A DNA stretch of 64,000 bases from JADFDG01 sp965232985 (GTDB lineage: Bacteria; Pseudomonadota; Gammaproteobacteria; Pseudomonadales; JADFDG01), in assembly GCA_965232985.1 (NCBI GenBank), contig CBDDRC010000042.1:186001-250000 (forward strand), read 5' to 3'. The position numbers and the translations under genes were made by a program. Each line of letters begins with the position of its first letter. The first letter of the stretch is position 1. Shown one piece after another: positions 35,269 through 43,132 of this stretch. The notes beneath the pieces were generated by a model. That model did not search any database. It was not told where the DNA came from and saw nothing but the letters and a program-made list of their open reading frames with translations.

Positions 35269-35428
35269 GCGGCACTCCGGTATCGCCCGCCCGCCCCTTC
35301 CATGCTGCCCGTATGGAGCACCATGAACGCTTTCTATATGCCTGAGCGGGCCGTCGTGCTCCCCGAAGCGCTCGAGCGACCAACGGTGCTGAACGTTGAT
35401 CAAGGTCATTGCGTATGTTGCGAGAGTC

Positions 35429-35447
35429 TATAATGATAATCATTCTC
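35429..35447 (+). promoter_or_regulatory. Fur box overlapping the -10 region of feoAB
   Basis: TATAATGATAATCATTCTC matches the 19-bp Fur consensus GATAATGATAATCATTATC at 17 positions. The first six bases are TATAAT, a perfect -10, so bound Fur-Fe2+ would block transcription of feoA. No good -35 lies 17 bp upstream. Confidence 0.85.
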
Positions 35448-35461
35448 GTATTGACCTGTTG

Positions 35462-35752
35462 ATGACCGCCATGACCAGCCCCGCCGACACCGCGCTCTGC
35501 CGCCCGCTCTGCACCCTGCCCCAGGGGGCCACCGCCGTGGTGGCCCGCGTCGAGGCCCGGGGCCCGGCCGACGCCATCGCGGCGCGACTGGAAGACCTCG
35601 GCTTCGTCTCCGGCGAGGCTTTGCGGATCATCGCCCTCGGTCCGTTCGGCGGCGATCCGCTGGTGGTGCAGGTCGGCTTCACCCGCTTTGCCCTGCGCCG
35701 CAGCGAAGCAGCCCGTATCCTCGTCGCGGCAACGACGACGGCAGGCGCATGA
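35462..35752 (+). CDS. feoA: Ferrous iron transport protein FeoA (SH3-like)
   Basis: 96 residues from ATG 35462 (an alternative ATG is at 35471). The FeoA core is visible: CTLPQGATAVVARVEARG, AARLEDLGFVSGEALRIIALGPFGGDPLVVQVGFTRFALRRSEAARI, with the conserved beta-barrel glycines. FeoA is a small cytoplasmic partner of FeoB. Its stop overlaps feoB (ATGA). Transcription from a Fur-boxed promoter explains expression under iron shortage. A ribosome binding site is not obvious. Confidence 0.9.
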   Translation: MTAMTSPADTALCRPLCTLPQGATAVVARVEARGPADAIAARLEDLGFVSGEALRIIALGPFGGDPLVVQVGFTRFALRRSEAARILVAATTTAGA

Positions 35753-37608
35753 CTGCCGCCATCCCCAACCTGCATGTCGCCCTCGTCGGCAACCCGAACT
35801 GTGGCAAGACGGCACTGTTCAACCGCCTCACCGGCAGCCGCGAAAAAGTGGCGAACTACGCCGGCGTCACCGTTGAGCGCAAGGCCGGGCAATTGGTCAC
35901 CCCCGGTGGCCGCAGCGTCTACCTGCTCGATCTGCCCGGCACCTACAGCCTCACCAGCGTCAGCCCCGACGAGCAAGTAACGCGCGATGTCTGCCTCGGC
36001 ACCCTCGCCGGCGAGGCACTGCCCGATTTGCTGGTCTGCGTGGTCGACGCCACCAACCTGCGCCTGCACCTGCGTTTTGCGCTGGAGATTCGCCAGCTCG
36101 GCCGGCCGATGGTAGTCGCGCTGAACATGATGGACGCCGCCGCGCGGCGCGGCATTCGCATTGATCGCGACAAACTCGCCGCGCAACTCGGCGTGCCGGT
36201 AGTCGAGACCATTGCCGTACGCCGCGACGGCGTGGCGTCACTGCTGGCTCTGCTCGATACTGAGCCACCGCGCACGCCCGCAGCACTGCCGCTGTCGCGC
36301 AGTCAAATGCACACGGAAGTCGCGAAGCTGCTCGCTACCGCAGTGGAGATTCCCCGTCGTACCGCCGAGATCGATGACCGCCTCGATGCCGTGGCACTGC
36401 ACCGGGTGTGGGGCCTGCTGATCCTGGCCGCGACGATGTTTCTGATGTTCCAGGCCGTTTACGCCTGGGCCACACCGTTCATGGATCTGATTGACGCCGG
36501 TGTCGCCATGGTCGGTACCACCCTGGGCAACCATTTGCCGGACGGCATTCTGCGCAGCTTGCTGATCGACGGCATCATCGCCGGCGTCGGCGGCGTGATC
36601 GTGTTCCTGCCACAAATCCTGATTCTGTTCCTGTTCATCCTCGCCCTCGAGGAGTCGGGGTATCTGCCGCGCGCCGCCTTCCTGCTCGACCGCTTTATGG
36701 CCAGCGCCGGGCTCACCGGCCGCTCGTTTATCCCGCTACTGTCGAGTTTTGCCTGCGCTGTGCCCGGCATCATGGCAACACGCTCGATTCAAGACCCGCG
36801 CGAACGCCTCGCCACCATTCTCCTCGCACCGCTGATGACCTGTTCGGCACGGCTGCCGGTCTATGCACTGCTGATTGCCGCCTTCATCCCGAAACAGACC
36901 GTGTTCGGCCTGTTCAATCTGCAGGGCCTGGTGCTGTTCGCGCTGTATTTCGCCGCCATCCTCAGCGCAATGATTGTCGCCTGGCTGATCAACCTGCTGC
37001 GCCATGGCAAAAAGGACAGTCGCCAGGAGCACTCGCTGCTGCTCGAACTGCCGTCATATCACTTGCCGGATCCGCGCGACATCATCATCGGCCTTGGCGA
37101 GCGCACCGGCATCTTTATCCGTCGCGTCGGCACCATCATTTTTCCGCTCACCATCATCCTGTGGTTTCTCGCCAGTTTCCCGGCAGCGCCGACCAATGCC
37201 ATCGGGCCGGCCATTGAGTACAGCTACGCCGGCCGGCTCGGCAATGCGTTGCTGCCACTGTTTGCGCCACTGGGCTTCAATTGGCAAATATGTATTGCGC
37301 TGGTACCGGGGCTTGCCGCCCGCGAAGTGTTTGTTGGCGCACTCGCCACCGTTTACGCGCTCGGCGCGATAGACAACACCGCAACCGATCAGCTCACCGG
37401 CCTGATTGCTGCCGACTGGTCGCTGGCGACCGCACTGGCACTGCTGGCCTGGTATGTGTTCGCACCGCAGTGCATCGCGACCATCGCCGTGATCCGTCGC
37501 GAAACAAACTCGTGGCCAATGACTGGCGGCGCGGTGCTTTACCTCACCGCGCTCGCCTGGCTTGCCGCGTTCGTCACCTATCGCACGGCGCTTGCTCTGG
37601 GCGCATGA
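35749..37608 (+). CDS. feoB: Ferrous iron transporter FeoB
   Basis: 619 residues. The N-terminal G-protein domain has G1 GNPNCGKT (residues 14-21), G3 DLPGTYSL and G4 NMMD, followed by a spacer and a membrane core of Gate repeats, with FACAVPGIMATRSIQDPRER and FGFNWQICIALVPGLAAREVF-like stretches in the second half. FeoB imports Fe2+ across the inner membrane with GTP hydrolysis. The protein is shorter than the 773-residue E. coli form, lacking much of the extra C-terminal part, as in several gammaproteobacteria. It is the middle gene of feoA-feoB-small peptide. Confidence 0.95.
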   Translation: MTAAIPNLHVALVGNPNCGKTALFNRLTGSREKVANYAGVTVERKAGQLVTPGGRSVYLLDLPGTYSLTSVSPDEQVTRDVCLGTLAGEALPDLLVCVVDATNLRLHLRFALEIRQLGRPMVVALNMMDAAARRGIRIDRDKLAAQLGVPVVETIAVRRDGVASLLALLDTEPPRTPAALPLSRSQMHTEVAKLLATAVEIPRRTAEIDDRLDAVALHRVWGLLILAATMFLMFQAVYAWATPFMDLIDAGVAMVGTTLGNHLPDGILRSLLIDGIIAGVGGVIVFLPQILILFLFILALEESGYLPRAAFLLDRFMASAGLTGRSFIPLLSSFACAVPGIMATRSIQDPRERLATILLAPLMTCSARLPVYALLIAAFIPKQTVFGLFNLQGLVLFALYFAAILSAMIVAWLINLLRHGKKDSRQEHSLLLELPSYHLPDPRDIIIGLGERTGIFIRRVGTIIFPLTIILWFLASFPAAPTNAIGPAIEYSYAGRLGNALLPLFAPLGFNWQICIALVPGLAAREVFVGALATVYALGAIDNTATDQLTGLIAADWSLATALALLAWYVFAPQCIATIAVIRRETNSWPMTGGAVLYLTALAWLAAFVTYRTALALGA

Positions 37609-37618
37609 GGAGACACCC

Positions 37619-37801
37619 ATGAATGGCCATCCACTCAACGCAGAGCTATTTGAAATCCTGATTGTTGCGCTGCTGGTTGGTGGTAGCGTGCTTTATGTGG
37701 CACGCAATGCCCTGCTCGGTATTCGTAATGCGGCGCGCGCGCAAACGGCCGGCTGCAGCGGCTGCAACGCCTGCGGCAGTTGCCCGACCGAACGCGAATA
37801 A
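37619..37801 (+). CDS. Small Cys-rich membrane peptide associated with FeoB (DUF6587-like)
   Basis: 60 residues. GGAG lies just upstream of the ATG at 37619. A single transmembrane segment (ELFEILIVALLVGGSVLYVA) is followed by a basic patch and a C-terminal cluster GCSGCNACGSC, four cysteines in CxxCxxCxxC spacing that could bind iron or an iron-sulfur cluster. It occupies the position of FeoC, 10 nt after feoB, but lacks the winged-helix fold of E. coli FeoC. Small peptides of this type are known as FeoB-associated Cys-rich membrane proteins. Confidence 0.8.
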   Translation: MNGHPLNAELFEILIVALLVGGSVLYVARNALLGIRNAARAQTAGCSGCNACGSCPTERE

Positions 37802-37812
37802 AGCATCGGTTA

Positions 37813-38286
37813 TTATTTCTTGAGCCAGGAACGCACTTCCGTGAAGCCAAACTCTGCGACCCAGTTGTCGAGTTGTTTGGGGTTGCGGCGCTTCTTCTCG
37901 ACTTTCTCGCCATTGAGGGGATTGCGGTAAATCCCGGTGGGTAGCGTCGGGTGATTGACTGCATCCTTCTTCTTCGCGCCGCGTCTGGCCGGTTTCTGCT
38001 CCTTCTCGATCACGACCGCGAAATAATCCTTCAACTGTTGCCAGTACAACGGCGGCTCACTGCTGTCTTTGCCGGCGGCTTTTACCCAGGCGACGATGGC
38101 CTCGGCACGGGCAACGAATAATTCGCTCTCGGAAAGCCCGTAATCGCGCACCATCGTTGCCACCAGATCCTGGAAACGCTGCACGCCCTCAAGCTTCTTC
38201 ACGTGCATGGTCTTGCGGGTCTCGATCTCTTCCATCTTGCGACGAAGTTCGGCGAGTTGTTTGTCGTAGTCGTGCTCAAGACTCAT
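37813..38286 (-). CDS. H-NS/MvaT-like nucleoid protein
   Basis: 157 residues from ATG 38286, with AGGAG 9 nt upstream. The N-terminal third is a charged coiled coil (YDKQLAELRRKMEEIETRKT), as in H-NS-type dimerisation domains, and the C-terminal end GIYRNPLNGEKVEKKRRNPKQLDNWVAEFG resembles the DNA-binding segment of MvaT/H-NS-like proteins (YRNP..GE pattern). The middle linker is long. H-NS-type proteins silence foreign or AT-rich genes; here the identification is by pattern only. It is convergent with the feo operon, stop codons 11 nt apart. Confidence 0.6.
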   Translation of the reverse strand: MSLEHDYDKQLAELRRKMEEIETRKTMHVKKLEGVQRFQDLVATMVRDYGLSESELFVARAEAIVAWVKAAGKDSSEPPLYWQQLKDYFAVVIEKEQKPARRGAKKKDAVNHPTLPTGIYRNPLNGEKVEKKRRNPKQLDNWVAEFGFTEVRSWLKK

Positions 38287-38445
38287 GTACACGGGCTCCT
38301 GTGTGGCTATTATTTTGTCGCGGGCAGATTGGGTTAAGGGGATAAGGGGATAAGGGCAGCGGCGTGCCGCGCGGGGCGACATCATACGGGGTGCACGCGA
38401 TCAGCCCCATACGCACAGACCCTGATTATTCGCGAAGCAAAAATC

Positions 38446-39183
38446 TCAGCGCAACCGGCGCGCACTGAAGCACAGTTGCCGCCCGCGCAAACGGGCGTCG
38501 GCGGCCCGGGCCGCGCGCAACACCTCCGGGTCCGGCAGACGCGGCAGGAACGCGACCACCCGATTCTCGCAATGGGGTGTAGCCAACGAAATGGCAGCCG
38601 GGAACCGCCGCCGCAAACCCCTGCTGTGCTGCCAGGCGCAGGCACGCACTTCCCGCCGGTCGGCGAAATTGGTCACCAGCACGCCGTCTGCTGCCAAGTG
38701 CGTGGCGAGCAGGTCGAACCAGTCGGCATCTGCGGCTACCGCGCGACAAGGTACGCCGTCGCGCTCGCCGAACAGGTCGTCAATGATCAGATCGAAGGGC
38801 TCGCCGTCATACATCGTCAACCAGGTAATGGCGTTTTCACAGACCATCTCCACCTGCGTACCCCGCACGCCGAAAAACCGGCGGGCGATGGCGATATGCA
38901 CCGGGTTCAGCTCAATGCCGGTGACCTGCACGGCAGGAAAAACCTGCCGCAACTGATGAATGATCGCACCGCCGCCCACACCCAGCAGCAACACCCGACG
39001 CATGCGCTCGCGCGGCACGAACAGCGCGCCCAGCAGCAACAAATCCCAGACACTGCCGGTGAGCAGGCGAGTCGGGTTGTATTGTGTGTGCAGCACGCCG
39101 TTGGTGTAGAGGCGAACCGTGTTGCCGGCTGTGCGCACCTGGTAACACACGCCACCAGCACGCTTTTCCCAGAGCAGCGCCAC
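38446..39183 (-). CDS. Spermidine synthase-like methyltransferase-fold protein
   Basis: 245 residues from the GTG 39183, which directly follows the tcdA stop (TGA-G-GTG) and has GGAAG 8 nt before it. A longer in-frame ATG start at 39249 would overlap tcdA by 65 nt. It has the Rossmann fold VLLLGVGGGAIIHQLRQVF, VTGIELNPVHIAIARRFFG and FDLIIDDLFGERDGVP, as in polyamine synthases, but no tight match to known spermidine synthases. Substrate unknown. The pairing with tcdA is likely coupled translation. Confidence 0.78.
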   Translation of the reverse strand: MALLWEKRAGGVCYQVRTAGNTVRLYTNGVLHTQYNPTRLLTGSVWDLLLLGALFVPRERMRRVLLLGVGGGAIIHQLRQVFPAVQVTGIELNPVHIAIARRFFGVRGTQVEMVCENAITWLTMYDGEPFDLIIDDLFGERDGVPCRAVAADADWFDLLATHLAADGVLVTNFADRREVRACAWQHSRGLRRRFPAAISLATPHCENRVVAFLPRLPDPEVLRAARAADARLRGRQLCFSARRLR

Positions 39184-39184
39184 C

Positions 39185-39997
39185 TCAGGAACTTCCGGTT
39201 GCAGGTTTCGGCAATGCGGCAAGACGCTCCAGTACGCGGGATACGGCAACCAGAGCGAAGGTCGCCGTCACCGTCATACAGGCCCCGAAGCCGCTGTCGC
39301 AGTCGAGGCGCTTCGCGCCGTCTGCCCAGGATTTTTCGCAGGACACACCACCCGCTGCGGTCGGGTAACGCAGCTGTTCCAGCGAATACACACAAGGCAC
39401 CGAATAGTGACGTTGCGGATTGCGCGACCAGCCGTAGTGGCGGCGTAAAATCGAGCGCACTTTCGCCGCCAGCGGATCGTTTTCAGTACGGTTCAGATCA
39501 ACCACACGCACCTGGGTCGGATCAACCTGTCCGCCGGCCGCACCGGTGGTGATAACCGGAATTTTCTCCCGCTTGCAGTGGTAGATGAGCGCGGCCTTGG
39601 TACCGGCAACGTCGATCGCGTCGATGACGAAATCCAGCTCGCGCGTCACCAGCGTGCGCAGATTGTCGCGCGAGACGAATTCCTCGATTGAATGCACCAC
39701 GCACGCCGGGTTGATCGCGATAAGACGTTCGGCCATTACCTGCACTTTCGGGCGGCCGAAATTGCCATCCAGCGCGTGGATCTGCCGGTTGGTATTGGTC
39801 ACGCAGATGTCGTCAAGGTCGATGAGCGTAATCCTGCCGACGCCGGAACGCGCCAGCGCCTCGGCAGCCCAGGAACCGACACCGCCGATGCCGACCACAC
39901 AGACATGCACTGCTGCCAGCCGCGCCAGCGCATCCTGACCGTAGAGTCGCGCAATGCCCCCAAAGCGCTGCTGGCGAGCGCCGGAATCGTCGTTCAT
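39185..39997 (-). CDS. tcdA: tRNA threonylcarbamoyladenosine dehydratase TcdA (CsdL)
   Basis: 270 residues of the ThiF/E1-like family. VVGIGGVGSWAAEALARSG is the ATP-binding loop, IDLDDICVTNTNRQIHALDG the adenylation site, and the C-terminal half has Cys residues at CEKSWADGAKRLDCDSGFG, matching TcdA. TcdA uses ATP to cyclise t6A37 in tRNAs to ct6A. It is followed by the spermidine-synthase-like gene. A perfect TATAAT lies at 40026-40031 upstream. Confidence 0.95.
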   Translation of the reverse strand: MNDDSGARQQRFGGIARLYGQDALARLAAVHVCVVGIGGVGSWAAEALARSGVGRITLIDLDDICVTNTNRQIHALDGNFGRPKVQVMAERLIAINPACVVHSIEEFVSRDNLRTLVTRELDFVIDAIDVAGTKAALIYHCKREKIPVITTGAAGGQVDPTQVRVVDLNRTENDPLAAKVRSILRRHYGWSRNPQRHYSVPCVYSLEQLRYPTAAGGVSCEKSWADGAKRLDCDSGFGACMTVTATFALVAVSRVLERLAALPKPATGSS

Positions 39998-40025
39998 GCA
40001 TCACCACGCAGCGTCGGGACCGGCG

Positions 40026-40031
40026 ATTATA
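40026..40031 (-). promoter_or_regulatory. Possible -10 box of tcdA
   Basis: TATAAT on the minus strand, 29 nt before the tcdA start. It has no convincing -35, and a 12-bp palindrome GCCGCCGGCGGC (40032-40043) fills the spacer. Confidence 0.35.
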
Positions 40032-40124
40032 GCCGCCGGCGGCGTGACGCCTGTATATTGCGGCGCTTCCCGTGCAACCTGACACCAAGCCCGCCCCGCA
40101 GGGCGGCATACCCGGAAAGCCGGC

Positions 40125-40964
40125 ATGACCCTGGAAACCCTGTACGCAGTCATCGAGCAGGATCTCGTGCACTGGAGCACGCGGATCGTCGCGGCCATCG
40201 CCATCTTCGTCATCGGCCGCTGGATCACCAACCGCCTGGTCAACGCGCTCGGCCGCCTGATGCAGCGCCGCGATGTCGAAACGACTGTTGCGCGCTTTTT
40301 GCAGAACCTCGCCAATGCCGTTCTGCTGGTCGTCAACCTCCTTGCTGCACTCAACGCACTGGGCATTCCCACCGCGTCGATGCTCGCCGTCATGGGTGCG
40401 GCCGGCCTCGCCATCGGCCTTGCCCTCAAGGACTCCCTGTCCAACATCGCCTCCGGCGTGCTGATGGTCGCCTTCCGCCCCTTTCGCGTCGGCGACTTCG
40501 TCGAATGCGCGAATAGCAAAGGAACAGTCGAAAAGATTTCTGTTTTCTATACCGAATTGCGCAGCCTCGACAACAAGCTGATGATCGTGCCCAACTCGCT
40601 GGTCACTAGTGGTGTCATCACCAATTACACTGCCAACAACGATCGCCGTCTTGAACTCAACATCGGCGTCAGCTATGGCAGCGACCTGAAAACCGTCCGC
40701 GCCCTGCTACTGAAAACTCTCATCGAGCATCCGCTTGTCCGCAAGACACCCGCACCACAGGTCGGCGCCGTGAGTTTCGACGATAGCGCAATCAATTTCG
40801 TGCTGCGGCCCTGGGTGCTGGGCGACGATTACTGGGAGGCGACCTTCGAGATCAACGAGGCGATCAAAGAGGCTCTCGATGCAAACGGCATTGAAATTCC
40901 GTTCCCGCAGCGGGTAACGCGCATCATCCATGAAGACGCAGGTAGCAAAGGTAGCGGCGCGTGA
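40125..40964 (+). CDS. mscS: Small-conductance mechanosensitive channel MscS
   Basis: 279 residues, similar to E. coli MscS (286). Three N-terminal membrane helices end in the pore helix MLAVMGAAGLAIGLALKDSLSNIASG, with the alternating Gly/Ala pattern of TM3. The soft-loop beta domain follows (FRPFRVGDFVEC, PNSLVTSGVITNY) and then the cytoplasmic alpha/beta cage. It opens on membrane tension to release osmolytes. Its stop overlaps the rsuA GTG start (GTGA), so both are coupled. Confidence 0.95.
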   Translation: MTLETLYAVIEQDLVHWSTRIVAAIAIFVIGRWITNRLVNALGRLMQRRDVETTVARFLQNLANAVLLVVNLLAALNALGIPTASMLAVMGAAGLAIGLALKDSLSNIASGVLMVAFRPFRVGDFVECANSKGTVEKISVFYTELRSLDNKLMIVPNSLVTSGVITNYTANNDRRLELNIGVSYGSDLKTVRALLLKTLIEHPLVRKTPAPQVGAVSFDDSAINFVLRPWVLGDDYWEATFEINEAIKEALDANGIEIPFPQRVTRIIHEDAGSKGSGA

Positions 40965-41653
40965 GACTGGACAAGATCGTCAGCCATGCTGCCGGCCTCA
41001 CCCGCAAGGAAGGCCGGGCGCTGATCAAGGACGGCCGCGTCCGGGCCGGCGGCGAACTGATGCGCGATGTCGCGCATCACGTGACGCCGGACATCGAGGT
41101 GACGATTGATGGCGAACCGATCGGCGATCCCGGCCCGCGCTACTTCATGCTGCACAAACCGCAGGGCGTGATCAGTGCGACTACCGACGGCGAGCACCGA
41201 ACGGTACTCAACCTGCTCGACGAACCGCACGTCGAAAAACTGCACATCGCCGGCCGCCTCGACATCGACACCACGGGCCTGGTGCTCATTACCGACGACG
41301 GCCAGTGGTCACATCGCATCACCCATCCGGGGCGCGGCTGCTACAAGGTCTATCGCGTGACTGTCGAGCACGATATTGATCCGGCGCTCATCGCAGTATT
41401 CCGCCAAGGCGTGATGCTGCACAACGAGACGCGCCCGACGCTGCCTGCGGAGCTCACCCTGCTCGGCGGCAACGAATGCCTGCTGGTGCTGCAGGAAGGC
41501 CGTCACCATCAGGTGAAACGGATGTTCGCATCGGTCGATAATCGCGTCACCCGCCTGCACCGGGAACGCATCGGCGCCATCGTGCTCGATCCCGCACTTG
41601 AACCCGGCGACTACCGCGAACTGACGGCTGAAGAAATCGCATCAGTGCAATAA
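40961..41653 (+). CDS. rsuA: 16S rRNA pseudouridine(516) synthase
   Basis: 230 residues starting at GTG 40961. An S4-like domain (MRLDKIVSHAAGLTRKEGRALIKD) precedes the catalytic domain with GRLDIDTTGLVLITDDGQW, where the second Asp of GRLD is the catalytic residue, and HQVKRMFASVDNRV. The sequence is close to E. coli RsuA (231 residues) in these stretches, rather than to RluB/E/F. It is translationally coupled to mscS, which is unusual. Confidence 0.93.
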   Translation: MRLDKIVSHAAGLTRKEGRALIKDGRVRAGGELMRDVAHHVTPDIEVTIDGEPIGDPGPRYFMLHKPQGVISATTDGEHRTVLNLLDEPHVEKLHIAGRLDIDTTGLVLITDDGQWSHRITHPGRGCYKVYRVTVEHDIDPALIAVFRQGVMLHNETRPTLPAELTLLGGNECLLVLQEGRHHQVKRMFASVDNRVTRLHRERIGAIVLDPALEPGDYRELTAEEIASVQ

Positions 41654-41790
41654 AAGGGTCGAAGTCTGCGGTTTCTCCGCAACGTATCCACGTTCCGCCC
41701 ACGTCAGGGCGCACCCTTATGTCATCAAGCGGCAACAACTTGTTGGCGTGGAAAGAAGGCCTGCGCGGAAACTTCCGTCTCCGGCGCCTT

Positions 41791-43008
41791 TTACTGCGTC
41801 GGCGTCACGCGCGCGAAAAATGCCTTGAGGTAATCGGTTTCCGGAATCGCCGGAATTACCGGGTGGTCTGCGCCCTGGCCGCCCTGCGCAAGCACTTGCA
41901 CGTTGCGGTCGAGGTGACGACCGGAAGCGCGCAGGATGTCAAGCAACGCGGCCTTTTCAAGATGCATGGAGCAGGAAGCCGAAACCAGATAACCATCGCG
42001 AGCCAGCAGGCGGATGGCGAGGTCATTGAGCTTGCGATACGCCGCCGTACCGGTATCGAGATCCTTGCGGCGCTTGATGAAGGCTGGCGGATCGATGACG
42101 ACAATATCGAAACGCTCGCCCTCGTCATGCAGCGTTTTCATCACATCGAAGGCATCGCCCTGCCGCGTTTTAACACGATCAGCGACGCCATTGCGCCCGG
42201 CATTGCCGGCGACCTGCGCCAACGCCAGCGCGGAACTGTCAACACACAGCACTTCCTTCGCGCCGCCAACGGCGGCCTGCACACCCCAGCCGCCGACATA
42301 ACTGAACACGTCGAGCACACGCGCGTCTTTCGCCATCGCCATCAGCCGTGCCCGGTTGTCGCGATGATCGTAGAACCAGCCTGTCTTCTGACCTTCCTTT
42401 ACCGGCGCACCGAAACGCACACCGTTCTCGATGAGCTCGACGATGTCCGGTACTTCGCCGTACACCACGGCGATTTCTTCCGGCAACTGCTCGAATGCAC
42501 GCACACCGCTGTCGTTGCGCATCAGGATGCCCTGCGGCTTGATGACACGAATCAGCGCGGCAAGCACCTGATCACGCAGCGACTCCATGCCGGCAGTAGC
42601 GATCTGCACCACGAGGATCTCGCCATAACGGTCCACTACCAGCCCCGACAGACCATCGCTGTCGCCGTAGACAAGGCGATAGTACGGCTCGGCATACATC
42701 TTTTGGCGCAGCGACAAGGCGACATTGAGGCGATGCACGATCAGCGATTCATCGAACTGGCGATCCGCATCACGCGAATAAAGCCGCGCACAAATCAGCG
42801 CGTTCGGGTTGGCAAAGGCGGTGCCAAGCGGCTTGCCGCGACTGTCCTGAATGTTCACCTGCACGCCGGGCACCAGCCCCTTGAGCGGAGTTGCGGCGAT
42901 GTCGATCTCGTTGCTGAACACCCAGAGGTGACCGGCACGCAGGCGGCGCTCCTCGTTCTTCTTCAGACGCAGCACCGGGAAAGCGATCGGTATCGCAGTG
43001 GTGGTCAT
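41791..43008 (-). CDS. rlmI: 23S rRNA (cytosine-1962-C5)-methyltransferase RlmI
   Basis: 405 residues from ATG 43008, GGAG 7 nt upstream. An N-terminal PUA domain (about 1-90, LKKNEERRLRAGHLWVFSNEI) is followed by a SAM methylase domain with motif I (VLDVFSYVGGWGVQAAVGGAK), the DPP motif (VIDPPAFIKRRKDLDTGT) and catalytic Cys in ASCSMHLEK. RlmI methylates C1962 of 23S rRNA. Size agrees with E. coli RlmI (396). The frame continues upstream to 43578 in the antisense direction of the phosphotransferase gene but has no valid start there. Confidence 0.93.
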   Translation of the reverse strand: MTTTAIPIAFPVLRLKKNEERRLRAGHLWVFSNEIDIAATPLKGLVPGVQVNIQDSRGKPLGTAFANPNALICARLYSRDADRQFDESLIVHRLNVALSLRQKMYAEPYYRLVYGDSDGLSGLVVDRYGEILVVQIATAGMESLRDQVLAALIRVIKPQGILMRNDSGVRAFEQLPEEIAVVYGEVPDIVELIENGVRFGAPVKEGQKTGWFYDHRDNRARLMAMAKDARVLDVFSYVGGWGVQAAVGGAKEVLCVDSSALALAQVAGNAGRNGVADRVKTRQGDAFDVMKTLHDEGERFDIVVIDPPAFIKRRKDLDTGTAAYRKLNDLAIRLLARDGYLVSASCSMHLEKAALLDILRASGRHLDRNVQVLAQGGQGADHPVIPAIPETDYLKAFFARVTPTQ

Positions 43009-43132
43009 GGCGGGACTCCTTGCAGGGGCCCGGACAGGGCATCGAGGCGGGGCGGCATTGTAGGACCGGTCGGCATCAATGGACAGGGCGCCCGACAAGA
43101 CTAGGATGAAAGCCTCGCAAGGAGGACAGCAC

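Noticed and set aside
35199..35345. Possible riboswitch or structured leader before the DUF11 gene
   Set aside because: Apart from the 8-bp GC hairpin I could not match the conserved cores of c-di-GMP or cobalamin riboswitches.
41719..43104. A 461-codon open frame on the plus strand opposite rlmI
   Set aside because: Antisense shadow of rlmI; composition is atypical and no motif is present.
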